Below are positions 10,527 through 20,516 of a stretch of DNA of 64,000 nt, in pieces. Location: NCBI GenBank assembly GCA_016748015.1, contig JAAOMT010000054.1, positions 105,251 through 169,250 on the forward strand. The letters are read 5' to 3'. The notes beneath the pieces were generated by a model. The model saw only the letters and a program-made list of their open reading frames with translations, did not search any database and was not told where the DNA came from. Every line of letters starts with the position of its first letter. The first letter of the stretch is position 1. Origin of the DNA: Geosiphon pyriformis (taxonomy: Eukaryota > Glomeromycota > Glomeromycetes > Archaeosporales > Geosiphonaceae). The position numbers were made by a program, and so were the translations under genes.

Positions 10527-11800
10527 TAGGCACACTTCCAAAGGGTGAGAATACAAGCCAACCAGAAAAAAACTTCTTTTATGCTTTTAACCTAACTAAT
10601 AATGATCATGATATAAATAAACTAGCAATTAACACTTCTAAATCAACCAGAAAAAAAAAAAAGCCAAGATTAATTTCATTCTAGACCCAAACAAGGCATT
10701 CAAATTAATTGTTAATAACAATAAACCACCAAAGACTAAAATCTTTAAGAATTCTCCAAAGTTGAAACTCCCAAAAATTGTACAAAAATCTGGATCCTAT
10801 TCTGTTGTCAAAGATCTTATAGAAATGTCTGCTTACATTACCTTTGGCCAGTTAATGACCCATTCCCAATTTAGAAAAGACTTTCACAAATCTTTGATTC
10901 CCAAGAAAAAGACACCAAAGACTAACAAATACTCATGCCAAGCTGGACTTGCTGACAATAGCAATGTTATTTCTCTTATTTGTAAAGCCCAAGTGGCTGG
11001 TTATTTCATTGATCTGATCTTGGACAGTGGATTATCTGTTAGTGTCATTGTCAAACACTTCTTAGAAGCAATTGGCAGAAAGATTGATGAACCATTTACA
11101 AGACCAATAACCAATGTACATGGTGACAAGAAGAAAGATCTGGGCATAGCCAAAGCTGTTCCTGTCCAAATCAATAATATTAGCATTAAAACTGACATGG
11201 AAGTATCTGAAGTGAAAGAATACACCATAATAGTTGGCAATGAATGGCTCAAGAAAGCAAAAGCCTTGCTTGATTATGAATTCTGTGAACTGACCATCAG
11301 ATGTAATAAAAAACCCATTATAGTTAAGTGTTACTATTGGACAACTTCTTTAGTACCCAAACAAAGCCAAGAAGAAAAGCAATCAAATAAATCAAATGAT
11401 AAAAAAAGTGAAAAAAAAGATGAACAAAAAGAACAAAAAGAAACTGTTAAACTTGCCTACACCATTTTTACCAGCAATGGCAAGCCATTAGATAATGCCA
11501 AAAAAAATAAAAAAAAAATTATGGTAAATAACAAGTTGATCTGCTGGCCCTACTATAATATTTTCAGAAGAATCTTTGAGAGAAAGTCTGGCAAGAAAGC
11601 AAAATACAGTTATTGATGACATGGTTCTTGTGCCCAGTGCTGGTGCAATAAACTATTGTACTCTCCTAGCAATGAATACATGTTCTGTCTAATCTATTAC
11701 AAAAATTGGGAACCAATCAGCTTGATATTCCACAAAGAAATAAAAGAAGTCCAAAAGTCTTTTAAGAATAAACCATCTGAGATCTAATTATTAATTATAG
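10524..11800 (+). pseudogene. Gypsy A1 pol N-terminus: linker, aspartic protease, small Cys-rich segment
   Basis: In the -1 frame a linker with KLPKIVQKSGSY precedes a retropepsin-like fold. The active-site triad is DSG within DLILDSGLSVSVI (11022-11030), followed by VGNEWL about 70 residues on. A Lys/Glu-rich stretch then leads to a Cys/Trp segment (LICWPYYNIFRRIF and, past a stop at 11614, CAQCWCNKLLYSPSNE). The frame is open at 10762-11616. In the intact element the protease would cut the Gag-Pol polyprotein. There is no dUTPase in this family, unlike B and C. Confidence 0.8.
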
Positions 11801-12630
11801 AACAAAAAAAACCTTCCCCTAAAGAAAAAAAAGTGGACATTGAAAACCTATTGGCTAAAAATAGCCCAGTTATATCCAAAGAAGGTGATGCTTCTGAATG
11901 CACTAATGTGATACAACATACTATTACCACCAAAAAAACTTGTTCCATCTACTTGAAATTCTATTAATCCAACTGTCACAATAATGAATTCATTAAGAAA
12001 AAAATAAACCAAATAAAAAATCTTGGATTCATACAAGAAACCAAGAGTAAATGGGTATTTCCAGTTGTAATAATATCCAAGAAAAGTGGAACTTTACACT
12101 TCTGTGTCAACTACTGTCAATTAAATGCCATTACTATAAGAGACATGTACCCACTTCTCAAAATTGATGCAATGCTAGATAAATTCAATGGTGCTGCTTT
12201 TTTTCAACTATTAACTTAACTGCTGGATTCTGACAAGTAGAGATGGATCCAGAAAGCAGAAAAAAAACTGCTTTTATTGCCAAGTATGGTACTTATTAAT
12301 TCACAGTCATGCCTTTTGGTCTCACCAATGCCCCTCTTACCTTTCAACACCTAATAGACAAAGTATTTGAATCAATAAAAAAAAACTTTGTTCTGTTTTA
12401 CTTAGACAAAATAATGGTTTACTCAAAAACCTGGAATGAATATCTTAAACACTTGCAAAAGATTTTTGATCTGCTCAGAAATGCTGGTCTCAAGATTAAC
12501 CAAATCAAATCTTTTTTTAGATGCTAATCCACCCAGTTCTTTGGTTATCTTATTACAAAAGATAGAATTTTCTTTGACCCAGTTAAAGTTGAAAAAGTTC
12601 AAAACATTAAACAACCAATGAATGTTCCTA
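11801..12630 (+). pseudogene. Gypsy A1 reverse transcriptase
   Basis: Palm and finger motifs are readable across stops and frameshifts: VVIISKKSGTLHFCVNY, then MPFGLTNAPLTFQHLIDKVF (12309 on), then the catalytic box FYLDKIMVYSK, then AGLKINQIKSFF. The box is YLDK at 12399-12410 where A2 has YLDD, so the second catalytic Asp is lost. This is an inactive RNA-dependent DNA polymerase. Four or more stops separate the motifs. Confidence 0.85.
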
Positions 12631-13208
12631 AACTATGCTTTTTTCTTGGTTTGGCCTCTTACTATCGCAAATTTATCAAGAATTTCTCCAAAATTGCCTT
12701 TTTTCTTAATCAGCTACTCAGGAAAAATGTTAATTATTACTGGAGCACTTATTAACAAAAAGCTTTTGAAATTCTGAAGGAAAAACTTGTTACTAAACCA
12801 ATTCTCAAGCAACCTGATTTGGACCAATCTTTCATCTTTCATACTGATACATCTGGCTATAGACTTAGTGCTGTTTTTTCACAGAAACATAAAAATAACA
12901 GAGAACATGTCATAGCATATGCCAGTAGATCCTTCACACCAGCAGAAAAGAACTATTTAATTACTAAACAAAAATGTTTAGCAGTAATTTGGGCTACTAA
13001 TTACTGGAATCAATATCTTCTTGGTACAAAATTCTTAGTGATAACAGATCATCAAGCCTTGGTTTGGCTGTGCAATAAAAAGAAGCTAAAACACAAACAA
13101 ATAACTTGCTGGATACTCTACTTGGATGAATTTAACTATGATATTCAACACCACAAAAGAACAAATCATCAAAACGCCAACACTTTTTCTAGACTTACCA
13201 TCCAGTAA
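12631..13208 (+). pseudogene. Gypsy A1 thumb/connection and RNase H
   Basis: The connection region reads FLGLASYYRKFIKNFSK, followed by RNase H at 12819-13208: FHTDTSGYRLSAVFSQ (first catalytic Asp kept), the EKNYLITKQKCLAVIWA helix (the usual second catalytic Glu of TEQECLA is changed to Lys), and VITDHQALVWL (third acidic residue kept). The reading ends at NANTFSRLTIQ and TAA, as in A2. It would remove RNA from RNA:DNA hybrids. Confidence 0.85.
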
Positions 13209-13219
13209 TAGTACAACCT

Positions 13220-14520
13220 CTCAAACCAAACCAACTTAATTATTAGTAACTCCTTCACAAACAAACACAATAATGGACTTAGACAACTACTCTGCCTTAA
13301 TAGAATTTTTGGATAAAAGACAATATTCACCAGAATACACTTAACAACAAAGAGAATATTTGTGTAAACAATCAAATTTCTATTTGATTCACCAGAACCA
13401 GCTATATAAAAGAAATAGAAAAGATTCTAATTGCTCTCAGAAAGTTATCAGATTTGAAAAAAGAGAAATTGTAATATATAATATGCACACTAACCTATTA
13501 GCTAGACACTTTGGAAAAACAAAAACAATTCAGAAAACTTTAGCTTGCTATTATTGGTCTATTTTGGGAAAAGACATTGCTGAATACATCAAAACCTATG
13601 ACATTTGCCAAAAAAGAGGCAAACCCAATTGCAAAGAAGATATCCATCCAATCTCTGTTTGTCAACCATTTGACAGAATTGATATAGATGTTATTGAACC
13701 TTTAACAATAACTCCTGATAACAATAGATATATTATCACAGCTACTGACTATCTTACAAAGTGGGTAGAAGCAAGAGCCACCCCAGACCAAACAGCAGTC
13801 TCAATAGCCAATTTTATTTATGAAGATATCATTTGTTATTATGGCTGCCCCAAAGAACTTTTATTTAATAGAGAAAAAACTTTTCTCAGTACACTGGTTG
13901 AAAAACTTTGTAGAAAAATGGGAATACATTATAAACTTTTCTCTTTTTATTACCCTCAAACAAATAGCCTAGTAGAATGTTTCAACAGAACACTATGTGA
14001 AACCCTAGCCAAAACCAGTGAAGAAACAAACTTATGAAACAAAGTACTGCCTTCAGCTTTGTTTGCTTATAGAACTGTAAATCATGACATAACAAGTTAT
14101 AAATCTTTTTATCTGCTCTATGGATGCATGACAATACTACCTATAGAAATTAACATTAAGACAATACTCTTTGAAAAAATTACAATAGAGAATTACAAAG
14201 ACATTTTGCAAAGAAAACTTGGTACCATTCTTGTCTCCTTAGTAGAAGCACGAATAATTGCTTTTGAAAAGATAAAACAGTTCTAAGAAAAGCTTAAAAG
14301 AAAGAAAACCTATAAAACACTTTCTTTAAATGTTGGTAACTTGGTATTGGAATACTGTTTAGATAAAGACAATGTGTATGGTGATAAATTTTCTAGCCAG
14401 TAGAAAAGACTCTTTATAGTCAACAAAGTTTTGAACAATGATTCTTATATTCTTCAAGATCAATCCAGAACAATCTTTAATAATTGTCTTGTTCATAGTA
14501 CATGACTCAAAAAATATTAT
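13220..14520 (+). pseudogene. Gypsy A1 integrase
   Basis: Zinc-binding N-terminus: H..H..C..C over MHTNLLARHFGKT to YDICQKRG (13482-13620). The catalytic core is open at 13360-14037: first Asp in RIDIDVIEPL kept; second Asp changed to Asn in LLFNREKTF (codon AAT at 13867-13869; A2 has GAT); Glu in SLVECFNRTL kept. The C-terminal part (FAYRTVNHDITSYKSF, then FIVNKVLN) continues to about 14520 in broken frames. The D-to-N change abolishes strand transfer in known integrases. Confidence 0.85.
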
Positions 14521-14627
14521 AAACGACTTGATTGGTTGTCTGTTATGGTAATACCAACCCAAATGATTAACAAAAATCAAGTATAAATAAATACACTATT
14601 CCCAAAACAGAGTTATCTTCAATCAAC

Positions 14628-15284
14628 ATGAATAATTATTTTCTGGATCAAAACATTCAAAACATCTTCTATACTCTCTATGAGTATTGAATCAAAAACT
14701 ATCCAAATGCTACTCTGATTATTAAAAAACAGACCACTATAACTGATAACAGTAGAACATATACTGTTATTAGACCAAAGAAAACTACTACCAGAAAAGA
14801 AAAAATTGGTAACAAAATGGATAAATATCTGTTAGAAAGTATAACAGCAGCTATACTTCCACCTTCCAGCACAATTGAAAAAACACTTCAAGAAATCTTA
14901 CCCATAGACAAAAACTTGTCATATAGAAGACAATTAAAACTCTATGGTCATCTTGGTAAAATTATAGAGAATATAAAACTTATAAAAAAAACAACTTCAG
15001 AGATACAGGCAGAAATTTTGGGCATTATATGGTTAGATGTCCCAAGAGTTTTAACTATTGCTAAATGAGCCAAAACTTTAATACAAAGATTTGGTTTCTT
15101 GGATACAAAACTCATTTTGTCTCAAGTGTTATATATTCTATCTACAAAAGACTTCAACAAACTAGTTAGCTTTAAGTTAGATAAAACTTTTCAAATAGAT
15201 TACATCATGAATAGCTTAATTTTGCTAGAGCTCAATCTTTTTGGAGAAGATAATGTTATGGTTGAAACTTATACTTTTTATTGA
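14628..15284 (+). pseudogene. ORF3 of Gypsy A1, 218 codons, unknown function
   Basis: One frame from ATG 14628 to TGA 15282-15284, exactly as long as ORF3 of A2, interrupted by stop codons where A2 has Trp or Gln. It begins MNNYFLDQNIQNIFYTLYEY and holds a basic middle (RPKKTTTRKEKIG) and a helical second half. The final residues (NVMVETYTFY) are encoded by the first 31 bases of the 3' LTR. No signal peptide or membrane segment is visible, so it does not look like an envelope protein. It lies after integrase in a different frame, so it would need its own start or a subgenomic RNA. Related ORFs occur in families B and C. Confidence 0.65.
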
Positions 15285-15920
15285 TTATTACATGTATTAG
15301 CCACTAATGTCATATAATTAGCCATTTTATTTTTAGAAAGTGATTATTAACCTGACTGTTGACCTGATCATTAACCTGATCATTAACCACTTTTGATAGT
15401 TATATAAGCAATGAATCTCTTAGCTATAGAAAAGCATGTAAGAATCAAAGAAAGAAAAAAAATAAAATAACAACTTTTATCTCAATTATTCTCTTATTGC
15501 TAATTTCTCTTTTCTTACCTTCAAGTATCTGAACATCTTGGGATAAAAAATTACTTGTTGGCATTTATCTACCCTTTTTCTGACTTGTATAATTGTAGTA
15601 TTTGAAGATTATTAAATAAAACGTAACTGAAGAGCATATCTAATACCTAATATTGAATTCTAAGAGCATTAATGTAAGACATAAAATTATACTAATGTGT
15701 AATTATTTGTTGACAGTATAAACTATCTCTCTATTTTCAGATTCCCTAGTTATCTTTTGAAAAATATAGCAATTGAAATATTTTATGAGATTGATCTTAC
15801 ACATTGAATTCTTACTTATTTAATTTACTTCTTGAAGTTGAAATCCCTTTGATTATTTTTATCACCTTACAATCCTGTTCTTTCTTGCTATCTGTTAGCT
15901 TGTTATTTCAATTCGTAACA
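15254..15920 (+). repeat. Gypsy A1 3' LTR (667 bp)
   Basis: Starts TGTTATGG, ends TTCGTAACA, followed by the ATAT target duplicate (15921-15924). The purine-rich GGAGAAGATAA just upstream (15243-15253) is the likely polypurine tract for plus-strand priming. The 12-bp array has three full units (15346-15388). Confidence 0.9.
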
Positions 15921-16228
15921 ATATGGCAAATCTTAAGAAGAAGTGTGAACAAGCCTGCTTGAAAAAAACATCAAATAATAATAATGATAACATAGATAAA
16001 GATGATGATGATGATGTTAAAGATTTTTCTGTTTATGATAATATCTTTGATTTTATAATAAATTTATAGAAAGATCAGCCCTCCAGTATCAAATTCAATC
16101 CTGATCAGACTGTTAAGTGAATAAGTAATATAGTTAAGAATAGTCATGAGCTTGTTAGCATTATAAGTAAGATATACAAATTATATATGTTTAATACATT
16201 AAGTAGCAAAGGTAGTACTAATATGTAA
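15921..16228 (+). pseudogene. family X ORF1 protein (copy c), 3' portion
   Basis: Continues copy c after Gypsy A1: ANLKKKCEQA, an Asp/Asn-rich acidic run, DFSVYDNIFD, DQPSSIKFNPDQTVK, and the C-terminal KGSTNM followed by TAA at 16226-16228. A stop at the LWED Trp position and another after TVK break it. The 3' UTR and A run follow. Confidence 0.8.
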
Positions 16229-16364
16229 TTAGGACTTTCTGCTTGTAGTTAGCTGCATCTTGTGATTTTTATATTATTAGGTAAGCTGGCTTTATAAAGG
16301 CACCACAATTTTGTAGACATAACTAATAAATAACTGGTATGGCTACATGTTAATAAAAAAAAAA

Positions 16365-17936
16365 GATAAAGCAGCAAAGCCTTTATTTTGCTTAGCCAAC
16401 TCAGTCATACTTTCCTTAACTGAAACATTCATGGCAGGTAAAATAAACAGCAATTTAGTAATCAATACAACCAAAGAGCTAATAGATTCAACCAAAGATT
16501 TTATTAACAAAGACAGTTCACTAAGATGAGATTCCAAAGAAGCCAATCTAAATTCAACAGCAATATTGGGAGCAGAAAAGACAATAAACAATATAGGTGT
16601 TGTAGCTTTGAAGGGACTATCAAGATCCAGGTTTATATTAGCAGCAGCAGCAGCAAGAAGAATCACAAAGACAGCAGCTTTGGCATAAGATTTAAAACTG
16701 GCATATGAAAATTTGAAAATTTTGGAACTACCAGAAGTATTAAAAGAGAATTTAAGTAGAAGAGAAGGTGATTTCTTGCAATTCACAGCCAAATGATTCA
16801 AATCTTAACACTTATAGCAGTAATAACATCCAGAAGTTTCTCACCAGATGTGGCAACCATGCAAGATATCAGTTTTTAACACAACAACATTTAAAGATTC
16901 TAAAAAACCAAAGGTAATTACAGCAAAGCATTAATGTCAGTATGATTCAGAGAAGTGAGAAATGAAACACATATGGCCACCAACTTGAGAAACCAAATCA
17001 CTTATCTCAAAGACAGTACAGCCAAAAGAAAGATTAACCAACTTAATCTTAAAAGCATTTCTTAAAGAAATAATATCATTTTAGTTGATAATAGGGAGAA
17101 TTCTAATACTGTTTTTTCTAACCAATATAAACCAGTAAGTAAGAGCAACAGCAGTAAAAAAAGTGTCTTTGAAATAAACCACAGCATATTGCCATAAGTT
17201 AGCAAACTTCAACTTGACAGAAATAACAACACCAAAAATGCCAAACACAGTTTTGATGTTATCAAAAGAGGTATTCAAGAGTACATCATAAAGTATAATT
17301 AACAAAAAAAGAAAAGAAACAGAGGCCACACCAGAAGACTGCAATTTTAAGAGTGGTTAAAAAAACCTTATTACTAATGGCCACTTTGATAGCACCATTT
17401 AGATTCTTCTGAAATGCAAATTTCATACAGATTAACTTAACAGCATCTTGTAAAACAGATTTAACTAGGCAGCAACTGAAACAAAAAACTGAACAGAGCC
17501 ATTTTGATCCTAAATGTAGCACCAAATACTAGATTAAAGGCCACCCAACCAGAGAACTTTTGACAACTATTCACATTTTCCCAAGCACTATTATCAACAG
17601 CACCAGAAAGCAGTTGATTCTATTTTTATCTGATTAGCCCAATTTTTAAGATCATCTGAAATAATAGATTGTTTTGCTTCTGAGTTTGATAACAATCTGT
17701 CAGAGAGTACCATATTAGGCAACACAACCAGTGGTTGATCTTGGCCCATTTTGAGAGATGTGCTACTGTTGTTGCCATCCATATCAAGAAGAGGGTTAGC
17801 TGTTGCTGTCAAGATTTTACAAAGAGTTTTGGTGTTACCAAAGCAATTGCAAGTGCCAGCTGCTGTTTTTTGAAATTTTTGGCTTTTATGGCCATTTGTG
17901 AAACAGTAGTAGTAGTAGTAGTAGTAGTAGTGAGAT
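16365..17936 (-). mobile_element. family X retroposon, truncated at both ends (copy d)
   Basis: Minus-strand X remnant lacking the C-terminal acidic tail, the 3' UTR and the N-terminal 150 residues. It begins at the LAKQNKG block (16365) and ends in a GTA (threonine) tract at 17905-17931. Readable parts: Leu-rich helical region and downstream (16343-16801), zinc-knuckle remains (CYKCxDLNHLAVNC, with breaks, around 16780-16830), RRM-like part (17081-17344: GIFGVVISVKLKFANLWQYAVV), and the Ser/Asp-rich part (17594-17812). Several frameshifts. Its left end abuts the A run of copy c. Confidence 0.75.
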
Positions 17937-18074
17937 TTTGTAAGAAAAAAAAAACTTTTTTTATTCTTTGACTGCTACCACACATTTTACTATGTCTCAA
18001 ATTTGGAAAATAAGTTTTTTCCAAAAGAAACTTTTAATTATAATACATTATTACTATTACAACAGACTTAAAAG

Positions 18075-19765
18075 TGTCTAATAACAACACCAACAATGAA
18101 GTAACACCAATCATGCAAAAAAGTACAAGTATAGAAACTACTAACTGTAAAGACCAAACAGAAGAAAACAAAGCTTCCTCTATGGAAAAAAAAGAATATA
18201 ACATAACCTAATAAAATTCAACAATTATAGAAACTACAAGACTTATTACACCTTCATTTAGATTTGAAACTGTTAACAGACCATTTAGAAGTGTGAACAC
18301 AAGTAGTGGAGATGACACATCTTTTAGAATAATTAACACTTTAAAAAAAACAGCTCCATATAGACAAGCAACAGACTTTTTTTCAACAACAGCCAACAAA
18401 TTGGAGGAAAAAACCAAAAAATACAGACACATTAAAAAAATAAGTGTAAAAGGTCTAACTGAAAGATTCAACCAAGTGATTAAAAAAGATTTATCTGAAA
18501 ATATGACTGTTCAAACCAACAACTTTGTTTTACAACCAATGTTTAATAAAAGTAGAAATAGCAACAAATTCCAAATAGAAGCTTAGACTAATAAAAAGGA
18601 GGCCTTAAAGTTCCTGAAAAAAATAAATAAACCTCCAAAAGCATCTAAAGAAAACAGTAAAAGAGCTGTACAAATAGAAACAGCTTTGAGGACAGGATTA
18701 ATAGTAAGAATTCTGTGTTGAAAATTGAAAAGCAAATGAACAATCTATTTATTATAAACAAAGATAAGACTAATCTGAATGACAACTTAAAAGACATAGA
18801 AAACTCTGAATTGGGACTTTCAAGCAGAATAATAAGTCCAAGTTCAAACCAATATAGTAGTAAATCACTTGGCAAAAAATCCATGTTTATGGAACCAAAC
18901 TATAATAAAGAATGGAAAACTGTGGTCTATAGAACCAAAAAACATGTGCTTTTTGTGCAGGCATTGGATATACCAGAAAAGATTATGAGAAAGAAAGTTG
19001 GGTGGATCTACAATCTTTTGGGAGATGTTAGTTACCTTTTGAGGGCTGTAATAGTAAAGAACCAAGAAATTTGAATGGATTTCTTTCAAATAGTTGGAAG
19101 GGATCAGGCCAAAGAAATTCTGACAAGTAAAGAAATTGAATCTTTTTTAATGGCTACTGATGACATTACCAACCAAATGGCTGGTCAAAGAAAAGTCTTG
19201 GTAAAAAATATCCTCTTAGGCATCTCAGACAAAAAAGTGGAAGCTGCCATGAAAGAATTTGGCAAGATAAAAAATGTTCAAATCAAAGTGGCTGGAAAAT
19301 GGCAATTAGCAGTGGTTGAATATAACAACCAAGAAAAAACAGAGCTGTAAACCAATGGTCAACCATGGTAAGAAAAGATACAGTCAGAATTTACCCAATG
19401 ATTAAAATCCAAAAGGTTATTGAGCAGAGAAAAACCTGAGAAGCTAAACTAGTAGGTTTACCACAGAACTATACTGTTTACTACTTGAGCACTATTCTGG
19501 ATCAGATCAAAGCCTGATCCTGTTTCATCTCAAGAACCAGCAAAAATTATACAAGGATGGATTGTGCTTATATAGAATTTAACAGTGAAACTAGTTGCAA
19601 TAGTACTATCATGAAGCCCTTAGTAATTGAAGACATACTAATTTACTAAGTGTCTACTAATGCCAAAGAGTGCCATTTTTGTTACCAGATAGGACATCTG
19701 GTTTTCAAATGTCCAACTTTGCACAAGAAAAAAAAAAAAGACACCAAGAAAGTTTCTAACAATAT
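18075..19765 (+). pseudogene. family Y ORF1 protein (copy g), 5' portion
   Basis: A Thr/Asn-rich N-terminus (in-frame ATG at 18113) leads to RPFRSVNTSSGDDTSFRI, a basic ISVKGLTERFNQ block, a charged linker, and an RRM-like segment at 19140-19350 (VLVKNILLGISDKKVEAAM, then KWQLAVVEYNNQE). A second RRM-like half follows (AKLVGLPQNYTVYYLS, YIEFNSE), then a CxxCx4Hx4C knuckle, CHFCYQIGHLVFKC, at 19671-19712. Stops and frameshifts interrupt it. The fold order matches family X ORF1 and type I LINE ORF1 proteins (RRM plus CCHC). It would bind its own RNA; no enzyme domain is present. Gypsy A2 is inserted 50 bases after the knuckle. Confidence 0.75.
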
Positions 19766-20464
19766 TGTTACAGTTGAAACTCATAGTTTTTATTAGTTAT
19801 CACATATATTAGCCATTAATGTCATGTAATTAGCCAACCTATTTTTAGATAGTAATCATTGACCTGATCAATGACCTGACCATTGACTTGATCATTGACC
19901 TAATCATTGATCTGATCATTGATCTGGTTATTGACCACTTTTCATAGCTATATAAGCAATGAGTCTCTTAGCTGTAGAAAAGTATGTTCCCAACAATTAA
20001 AGAAATATAATAAAACAACTTTCATCTCAAAAATTTTCTTATTGCTAATTTTCCTTTCCCTATCTTCAAGTATCTAAACATCTTTTGGATAAAAAATCTC
20101 TTGTTGGTGTTTATCTGCCTTTTCCTGAAATGATTAAACAAAGTATTTGAAGATTATTGAATAAAACATAACTGAAGAGCACATCTGATACTTGATATTG
20201 AATTCTAAGAGCACTGACATAAGGCATAGAATTATACCAAGTGTGATCATTTGTTAACAGTATGGACTATCTCTCTACCTTCAGATTCTCCGGTTACCTT
20301 TGAAAAATATAGTGACTAAAATATTTTATGAGACTAATCTTGCACATTGAATCCATACTTATTCAATTTGCTCTTTGAAGTTGAATTCCTCTTTGATTAT
20401 TTCCATCACCCTACAATCCTGTTCTCCTTTGCTATCCATTAGCTTGTTACTCCAACCCATAACA
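19766..20464 (+). repeat. Gypsy A2 5' LTR (699 bp)
   Basis: Starts TGTTACAG, ends CCATAACA. It holds six full units plus a partial of the 12-bp ATTGACCTGATC array (19858-19936), then a TATATAAG box about 14 bases on. A candidate primer-binding site (TAGTGCTCTCTGTGAGG, first G lost) starts at 20471. Confidence 0.9.
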
Positions 20465-20516
20465 TAAAAGTAGTGCTCTCTGTGAGGTTGTCAAAATTTA
20501 CTTATTTCCTCATTAT

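Larger units (their letters stand above)
8280..15920 (+). mobile_element. Ty3/Gypsy retrotransposon A1, complete but dead
   Basis: 7.6 kb element with two LTRs (8280-8924 and 15254-15920) that start TGTTATGG and end GTAACA. It is flanked by ATAT at 8276-8279 and 15921-15924, a 4-bp target duplication inside family X copy c. Domain order is gag, protease, RT, RNase H, integrase, ORF3. Integrase after RNase H makes it Ty3/Gypsy (Metaviridae type). Many stops, an altered RT active site (YLDK) and a D-to-N change in integrase mean it cannot be active. The two LTRs differ at many positions and in minisatellite copy number, so the insertion is old. Confidence 0.9.
6291..16364 (+). mobile_element. 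family X retroposon, near full length, split by Gypsy A1 (copy c)
   Basis: Plus-strand copy running from a leader near 6291 to a clean A run at 16355-16364. Gypsy A1 sits inside it. Removing A1 and one copy of its 4-bp ATAT duplication restores the reading frame across the join (MQKD-MAN, then LKKKCEQA), matching the uninterrupted copy at 30045-30090. The 3' UTR (16229-16354) matches those of copies b and f. It abuts a truncated minus-strand X copy directly after the A run. I could not identify its own target duplication. Confidence 0.8.

Noticed and set aside
8977-15284. Alternative genetic code with TAA/TAG for Gln, suggested by many stops at Gln positions
   Set aside because: TGA and TAG also replace Trp and Arg codons, and missense transitions and frameshifts occur in the same genes; sister copies have the normal codons. 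Decay of repeats explains it better.
14628-15284. Envelope gene downstream of integrase
   Set aside because: ORF3 has no signal peptide, no hydrophobic anchor, no cysteine pattern and no furin-like site in any copy.
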